Notes under the pieces: generated by a model | Databases searched by the model: none | The model's input: only the letters and a program-made list of their open reading frames with translations | What the model was told of the DNA's origin: nothing | NCBI GenBank assembly: GCA_021781455.1 | Contig: JAJXWV010000044.1 | Span: 1 to 51,544 of the forward strand | Direction of reading: 5' to 3' | Length of the DNA: 51,544 nucleotides | DNA from: Acidobacteriota bacterium | GTDB lineage: Bacteria > Acidobacteriota > Thermoanaerobaculia > Gp7-AA8 | Program-made: the position numbers and the translations under genes | In this document: in pieces, positions 47,677-51,544 of the stretch | Numbering within the stretch: the first letter of the stretch is position 1 | Layout of the letters: the number at the start of each line of letters is the position of its first letter

Positions 47677-49206
47677 TCACCGATCGCCCCGCTCCTCGAG
47701 GAGGAGATCAACGATGTCAGAGCGCGATCGGAGCGGCGGAGGAACACGGAAGTCGGCGAGCGGGGCCTCGAGCACCTCCGCTTCGCCGCTTGCCGGGATC
47801 AGTCCGCTGATCACCACTGTCACGACGAAGTTGAGACACAGCGCCACGAAACCGGCATTGACGCCGAGGAAGGGATCCCGCTTCGTGAGCATGAGAAATG
47901 CGACCGCGGCCACTCCCACGGCCATTCCGGAGAACACGCCGGCCCTGCTCACCCGGCGCGAATAAAGTCCCAGGATGATGCCCGGGAAGAACTGCGTGAC
48001 GCCGGCATACCCGATCAGCAGGAGTGCGACGAGCGTAGGCGAGTTGTGGATGGACAGGTAGAGCGCGATCGCGGTGACGATCACGACGAGGATCCTGGCC
48101 AGCCGGGCCACCTGGTCGTCGCTCATTGCCGGCGCGAACAGCGGCCGGTAGAAGTTCTTGGCGAACAGCGTCGAAGCCGTGAGGATGATGATGGCGCCGG
48201 GGACCATCGCGGTCAGCGCCCCGGCGCCGCCGATGATGCCGAGGAACCAGGGCGGAAACGTCTTTCGAACGACGGTGAGCAGAGCCAGGTTGCTGTCCGC
48301 AAGGTGCGGGACGGCGATGACGGCGGCGAACCCTACAAAAAACACGAACGCCAGGCTGAGGCTGTACAGCGGCATGGCCACGGCGTTGCGGCGAACAGTC
48401 TCGCCGCTCTTCGCACTGAACACGGCAGCGAGCGTATGGGGCCACATGTAGAAGCCGACGGAGGTCAGCAGCACGGTCGAGATGAACCATGCGTGTCCCA
48501 TCGTCTGCGTGCTGCCGGGCATCACCAGATGCGCGGGATGTGCTCGCGCCAGTGCAGCGAACATCGGCCCGATGCCGCCGAACCAGACGGTGGGCACGCC
48601 GATCCCGATCGCGATCGCCGAGCCGAGCAGCAGGAAGTCCTTCAGCACGCTGACCCAGGCCACGGCGCGCATGCCGCTCATGAAGACGAACACCGCGATC
48701 AGCGCACCGGAGATCAGCATCGCTGTCGTCCGCCCGATTCCTTCGAAGCTCGCCACCTCCACGATGATCCCCAGGCCGGTGAGCTGGAGCTGAAGGTACG
48801 GAATCATGAAGACGACGCTGACGAGCGCCACGAATGCGCCGAGGTGCCTGCTGCGATAGCGGAGGGTAAAGAAGTCGGACGTCGTCTGCAGCCCGTGTCG
48901 CTTTCCGATCTCCCACATCTGGGGCAGGTAGTAGTACGAAACGACGTACCCCAGCGCGAGGTAGGCGAGGATGTAGAGCGTCGGGCCGCCCTTCGAGTAC
49001 GCCCAGCCGCTGGCGCCGAGGAACGAAAACGTGGTGTAGACCTCGCCTGCCATCAGGAGCCAGACGAAGACCACGCCGAATCCGCGGGCGGCGACGGTCC
49101 ACTGCTCGAGGTCCATCTTGTAGCGTGCGCCGGCGAAGAAGCCGATCGCCGAACCGGCGGCGATCAGGCCGAAGATGATCGGCAGGGCGATAGCGCTCGC
49201 GCTCAC
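47677..49206 (-). CDS. Sodium:solute symporter family protein
   Basis: The 509-residue protein has about 13 membrane helices of the SSS (LeuT-fold) type. Recognisable segments include AGARYKMDLEQWTVAARGFGVVFVWLLMAGEVYTTFSFLGASGWAYSKG and GAGALTAMVPGAIIILTASTLFAKNFYRP. The substrate is not predictable but family members with a DUF3311 partner often carry carboxylates or small metabolites. Translation starts at GTG (49206), overlapping the DUF3311 stop by 4 nt (GTGA); longer frames have no homology. Confidence 0.92.
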   Translation of the reverse strand: MSASAIALPIIFGLIAAGSAIGFFAGARYKMDLEQWTVAARGFGVVFVWLLMAGEVYTTFSFLGASGWAYSKGGPTLYILAYLALGYVVSYYYLPQMWEIGKRHGLQTTSDFFTLRYRSRHLGAFVALVSVVFMIPYLQLQLTGLGIIVEVASFEGIGRTTAMLISGALIAVFVFMSGMRAVAWVSVLKDFLLLGSAIAIGIGVPTVWFGGIGPMFAALARAHPAHLVMPGSTQTMGHAWFISTVLLTSVGFYMWPHTLAAVFSAKSGETVRRNAVAMPLYSLSLAFVFFVGFAAVIAVPHLADSNLALLTVVRKTFPPWFLGIIGGAGALTAMVPGAIIILTASTLFAKNFYRPLFAPAMSDDQVARLARILVVIVTAIALYLSIHNSPTLVALLLIGYAGVTQFFPGIILGLYSRRVSRAGVFSGMAVGVAAVAFLMLTKRDPFLGVNAGFVALCLNFVVTVVISGLIPASGEAEVLEAPLADFRVPPPLRSRSDIVDLLLEERGDR

Positions 49207-49403
49207 CCGCGGCTTCTCCTCTCGATGCGGAGAGCGCACCACATGAAGAGCGGGGTGAGCGCGGTCCAGAGGATCAGCCAGAAGAGATTGAAGGGAAGGC
49301 CGAGGACGATCGGATGAACGCGGTCCCAGAGCGAGACCGAGAAGCACATCGCCGTGAACGGAATGAGCCCGAAGAGAAGAGTGATCAGCGGAGGAGGCTT
49401 CAT
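49203..49403 (-). CDS. DUF3311-like small membrane protein
   Basis: The 66-residue protein has two membrane helices (LITLLFGLIPFTAMCFSVSL and PFNLFWLILWTALTPLFMWCAL) separated by a short polar WDRVHP loop. This is typical of DUF3311 proteins, which are regularly encoded just before SSS symporters and may act as an accessory subunit. A TATAAT hexamer lies 11 nt before the ATG. Confidence 0.88.
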   Translation of the reverse strand: MKPPPLITLLFGLIPFTAMCFSVSLWDRVHPIVLGLPFNLFWLILWTALTPLFMWCALRIERRSRG

Positions 49404-49414
49404 GGGGCGCGAGG

Positions 49415-49420
49415 ATTATA
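49415..49420 (-). promoter_or_regulatory. Consensus -10 TATAAT of the symporter operon
   Basis: TATAAT on the minus strand in the same CCCTATAATCC context as before the PilZ gene. The transcript would begin within about 5 nt of the ATG at 49403, leaving no room for a Shine-Dalgarno. Confidence 0.6.
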
Positions 49421-49433
49421 GGGTGGCGCCGCG

Positions 49434-49961
49434 TCAGCCGCTGGCGATCGCCTGCCACAATGGCAGGCAATCCGCGGGCAGATCGCCGAGGTGCGCTTCG
49501 ACCGCAGCGATGACCTCGTTGCGATCGTTGACCTCCAGAAGAGCGCGAATGTCAGAGACGTCCTGAGGACCGCCGGCGAAGAGCTTCAGAAGAATCAAAT
49601 CGCTGGTGAGAGCAACCGGGATCGTCCTGCCGCCGACGTCGAGCAATTCGGCGCGATCGAGGATGCGTTCCTGCCATTGGTCCTTCGCGACGACGATGTC
49701 CACCATCTCTCCTTCGGGGAGAACGATGCGCACCATGCCGCGCAGCGGGTCCTCGAAGTCGCCCTGGCGCACGTCGATGATCACTCCCTCACTTCGGAAT
49801 GCAGCCCAGAACTCGTCGCGCAGAACCGCGGCGTCGGTGGTCAGGAAGTCCATGTCGAGTGTCGACCGCGGGTGGCCGCGAGCGGCCACCGCGACCGCTC
49901 CGATCAGTGCGTGCCGGATGCCGCGTGTGCTGAGGTAGTCGCTGACGCTGCCGGCGTTCAT
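49434..49961 (-). CDS. MNT/AbiEii-like nucleotidyltransferase
   Basis: The 175-residue protein has the minimal nucleotidyltransferase pattern: ALIGAVAVAARGHPRSTLDMDFL, where the G-A-V-A and D-M-D correspond to the GS and metal-binding DxD motifs, and a later MVDIVVAKDQW. It resembles the toxin-like nucleotidyltransferases of the AbiEii/DUF6036 type. The ATG at 49961 overlaps the stop of a small upstream gene by 4 nt (ATGA), the usual layout of a toxin-antitoxin pair. That role is inference; a housekeeping nucleotidyltransferase is possible. Confidence 0.75.
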   Translation of the reverse strand: MNAGSVSDYLSTRGIRHALIGAVAVAARGHPRSTLDMDFLTTDAAVLRDEFWAAFRSEGVIIDVRQGDFEDPLRGMVRIVLPEGEMVDIVVAKDQWQERILDRAELLDVGGRTIPVALTSDLILLKLFAGGPQDVSDIRALLEVNDRNEVIAAVEAHLGDLPADCLPLWQAIASG

Positions 49962-50170
49962 TCTTCGGTACAACCCGACGAGCGTCTGCCGGCACGACGA
50001 GAGGCGGCGATGCGGCGGATCGCTTCTTTCCTGGAAACCTTCTGGCCGGCCATGAAAAAGGCGAGATCGCGCTCACGCAGCGCGTCGAGCATGGCGATCC
50101 GCTGTGCCGCAGAGAGGGCTCGCATCGCCTCCCGCTGTTCACGCCTGAGCTCGTCCGCCACGGATCGCAT
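49958..50170 (-). CDS. Small basic protein coupled to the nucleotidyltransferase
   Basis: The 70-residue, mostly helical protein (MRSVADELRREQREAMRALSAAQRIAMLDALRERDLAFFMAGQKVSRKEAIRRIAASRRAGRR...) overlaps the nucleotidyltransferase start. The first two-thirds recalls conserved short proteins paired with nucleotidyltransferases; I assign no function. A CATACT hexamer preceded by TGG lies 7 nt before the ATG, so the transcript may be leaderless. Confidence 0.65.
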   Translation of the reverse strand: MRSVADELRREQREAMRALSAAQRIAMLDALRERDLAFFMAGQKVSRKEAIRRIAASRRAGRRSSGCTEE

Positions 50171-50355
50171 GAAGTCGAGTATGCCAGAAACGCAATCGCC
50201 GGCACGCGTGCCGGCGATTCTGGTCGAGCGGCGTACGCTGCAGCCCTGCTGCAAGCCTGGATGGCTGTCTGCTCCGCAGTGAACTGACGCCGGCTCCTCT
50301 TCTCTCTGGACGTGGCGGCCCTCCTTGCCGTGTGCGCGACACGGCCTCTGGTCCG

Positions 50356-50970
50356 TCACGTTCCGTCTGAGGCTTTACGCGGCAGCACGAGCTGCACGCG
50401 GAGACCTCCGCATGGCGCGGTCTCCAGCGCCAACGATCCACCATAGAGATCGACGAGATCGCCGACGATGGCGAGCCCGAGGCCGGAGCCGGACTGAGTC
50501 TCATCAGCGCGAACGCCCCGTTGGAGGACGCGGCCCCGCATCGCGAGGGCAATCCCGGGACCGTCATCATCGACGACGATTGCGATACCGTCTGGCGTGT
50601 CCGACGCCGAGACCCTCACTTCGGAGCGCGCCCATTTGCACGCATTCTCGAGAATGTTCCCCAGCATTTCCTCCAGATCGTGAGTCTCACAACGCACCGC
50701 GCACGAATCGGGGATGTTGATTGAGACCGAGGGCCTCTGGTCCGGGTACAGACGACCAAGCGTGCGAACCAGCCTCTCTGCGACCGGCCGGACCTCGACG
50801 TGTGCCCCGTAAGGATTGCCGGAAGCGGCCGTTCGGGCGCGCGCGAGGTGGACCTCAACCTGGCGCCGCATTCGGTCGACCTGCTCCGCGATCGTCGCGG
50901 CGCTTTCGCTCTCGTTCGTCGTTTCGAGTCGCTCCGCTTCCTGCGCCACGATTGCGAGCGGCGTCTTGAG
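50356..50970 (-). pseudogene. Truncated sensor histidine kinase (PhoQ-like C-terminal half)
   Basis: The frame encodes the second part of a sensor kinase: LKTPLAIVAQEAERL (end of the H box), QVDRMRRQVEVHLARARTAA, the N box MLGNILENACKWARSEV, VVDDDGPGI and SGSGLGLAIVGDLVDLYGG. The phosphoacceptor His, which should stand three residues before the LKTPL lysine, is replaced by Ser (SSLKTPL). Everything N-terminal of it (sensor, membrane helices) is replaced by short tandem repeats encoding METWPYRL. The frame stays open through the repeats, but the protein cannot autophosphorylate. No response regulator precedes it. Confidence 0.85.
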
Positions 50971-51097
50971 AGACGATAGGGCCAAGTCTCCATTTGTGAG
51001 ACGATAGGGCCAGGTCTCCATTTGCGCCCACGATAGACGATAGGGCCAGGTCTCCATTTGCGCCCATGCGGAGACGATAGGGCCAGGTCTCCATTGG
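50971..51097. repeat. Four 26-bp AGACGATAGGGCCAGGTCTC repeats
   Basis: Copies start at 50971, 50999, 51035 and 51072, spaced 28, 36 and 37 bp. Each unit contains GAGAC/GTCTC-type inverted ends around GATAGGGCCAG. On the minus strand the copies read METWPYRL in frame. They replace the 5' part of the kinase gene. The spacers are short and similar, so this is not a CRISPR array. Confidence 0.9.
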
Positions 51098-51312
51098 AGC
51101 TCGGTCTCGACTGTGGCGGCTAACGTTGCCGACCGTATGACCTGGCATGCGGGACAGGTCGCCGAGGTGCGCCCGGGTGCCACGCGGCGGTGTAGACGGT
51201 TCGATCGCGCGGGAGACGATGTACCGTTAGGTCTCACACGCAGCGGAAGATGACGCAGCCGCGCGTCGGCGAGAATTCGAGCCGCGCTATGGTGCTGAAG
51301 ACGCCGTGCGGA
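51098..51312. other. Gap without recognised gene
   Basis: No coding segment with homology is seen on either strand. It contains neither the missing 5' part of the kinase nor a terminator I can recognise. Confidence 0.5.
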
Positions 51313-51544
51313 CTACGGTGCGCCGGGAATCCAGGGGCGCGTGCGAAGGAACGGCAGGTTGAACTCGCTCGGCGGAGGCGTCCACTTCGGGAGCCGCCGC
51401 TTCATGCGAGAGCGGGCCGCCTCGATCAGCTCGCGCAGCGGATCCTGATCGCGAGCACCCCGGCAGTGGCTGACCAGCGAAGAAACACGGCTGCGGCGGA
51501 TGCCGAGCGCCTCACCGATCTCTGACTGGCGGATCAGACCCTCC
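51313..51544 (-). CDS. HTH-containing protein, partial (runs off right edge)
   Basis: A 76-residue C-terminal fragment is open to the window edge and ends at a TAG (51315-51313). It contains RQSEIGEALGIRRSRVSSLV, a clear helix-turn-helix, followed by a basic helix (LRELIEAARSRMKRRLPKW) and a proline-rich tail (FLRTRPWIPGAP). Some RAYT transposases and small DNA-binding proteins end in such an HTH; without the N-terminus the family is undecided. It has no start codon inside the window. Confidence 0.65.
   Translation of the reverse strand, partial: EGLIRQSEIGEALGIRRSRVSSLVSHCRGARDQDPLRELIEAARSRMKRRLPKWTPPPSEFNLPFLRTRPWIPGAP

Noticed and set aside
48046..49317. A 423-codon plus-strand frame opposite the symporter
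   Set aside because: Shadow of the symporter; low-complexity, charged translation.
50971..51097. CRISPR array
   Set aside because: Units contain variable ends, spacers are 2-11 nt and similar to each other, and no cas genes are present.
51250..51525. A 91-codon plus-strand frame at the right edge
   Set aside because: It is antisense to the HTH-protein fragment, which has a recognisable motif.

Overview
The window is 51.5 kb of GC-rich bacterial chromosome from a diderm. It has an outer-membrane TolC-type efflux system, a CsgG/HfaB lipoprotein-family gene, c-di-GMP proteins and a PurF with a 4Fe-4S cysteine set. The gene families, the GC-rich coding style and the many families of short palindromic intergenic repeats suggest Acidobacteriota (Thermoanaerobaculia- or Vicinamibacteria-like). 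That placement is an inference; no rRNA or other phylogenetic marker was compared.

Layout. 0.1-6.8 kb: a degenerate receiver protein, a DinB-like protein, a YqiA-type esterase, a large 7TM-PAS-GGDEF-EAL protein, a membrane-anchored hypothetical and a short-chain dehydrogenase. 6.9-16.3 kb (mostly minus strand): purF and purL, a large membrane protein overlapping tsaE, the NAD(P)HX repair enzyme nnr and a DUF2064 glycosyltransferase. 16.4-24 kb: SAM hydroxide adenosyltransferase, a penicillin-binding protein, a PilZ protein, nadE, a DUF1573-like protein and a Cys/Met-metabolism PLP enzyme. 24.4-31 kb: a complete tetR-tolC-adaptor-RND efflux operon ending in a strong terminator. 31.1-32.3 kb: an IS200/RAYT-like transposase between two copies of a composite palindromic repeat. 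32.3-35.6 kb: a YtrA-type gntR-ABC ATPase-ABC permease operon. 35.8-41 kb (minus): thrS-infC-rpmI-rplT-pheS. 41-42.6 kb: emfourin inhibitor and protealysin-like M4 peptidase. 42.9-51.5 kb: CsgG-family protein, hybrid histidine kinase, MDR oxidoreductase, sodium:solute symporter with DUF3311 partner, a nucleotidyltransferase with a small partner, a sensor-kinase remnant broken by short repeats, and an HTH protein running off the edge.

The most striking finding is upstream of thrS. A 20-codon leader peptide contains nine threonine codons. It is followed by two mutually exclusive RNA structures, an antiterminator stem and a UUCG-capped intrinsic terminator. This has the layout of textbook ribosome-mediated attenuation, applied here to a threonyl-tRNA synthetase. 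Further downstream, infC appears to start with AUU behind a strong Shine-Dalgarno and has its own promoter and a leader with a 14-bp stem.

Repeats shape the whole window. At least seven families recur between genes, several in inverted pairs. In three places repeats form or destroy coding ends: the tolC C-terminus, the stop codon of the PLP enzyme and the lost N-terminus of the sensor kinase. Many genes have a -10-like hexamer 6-11 nt before the start codon and no Shine-Dalgarno, which suggests frequent leaderless transcripts.
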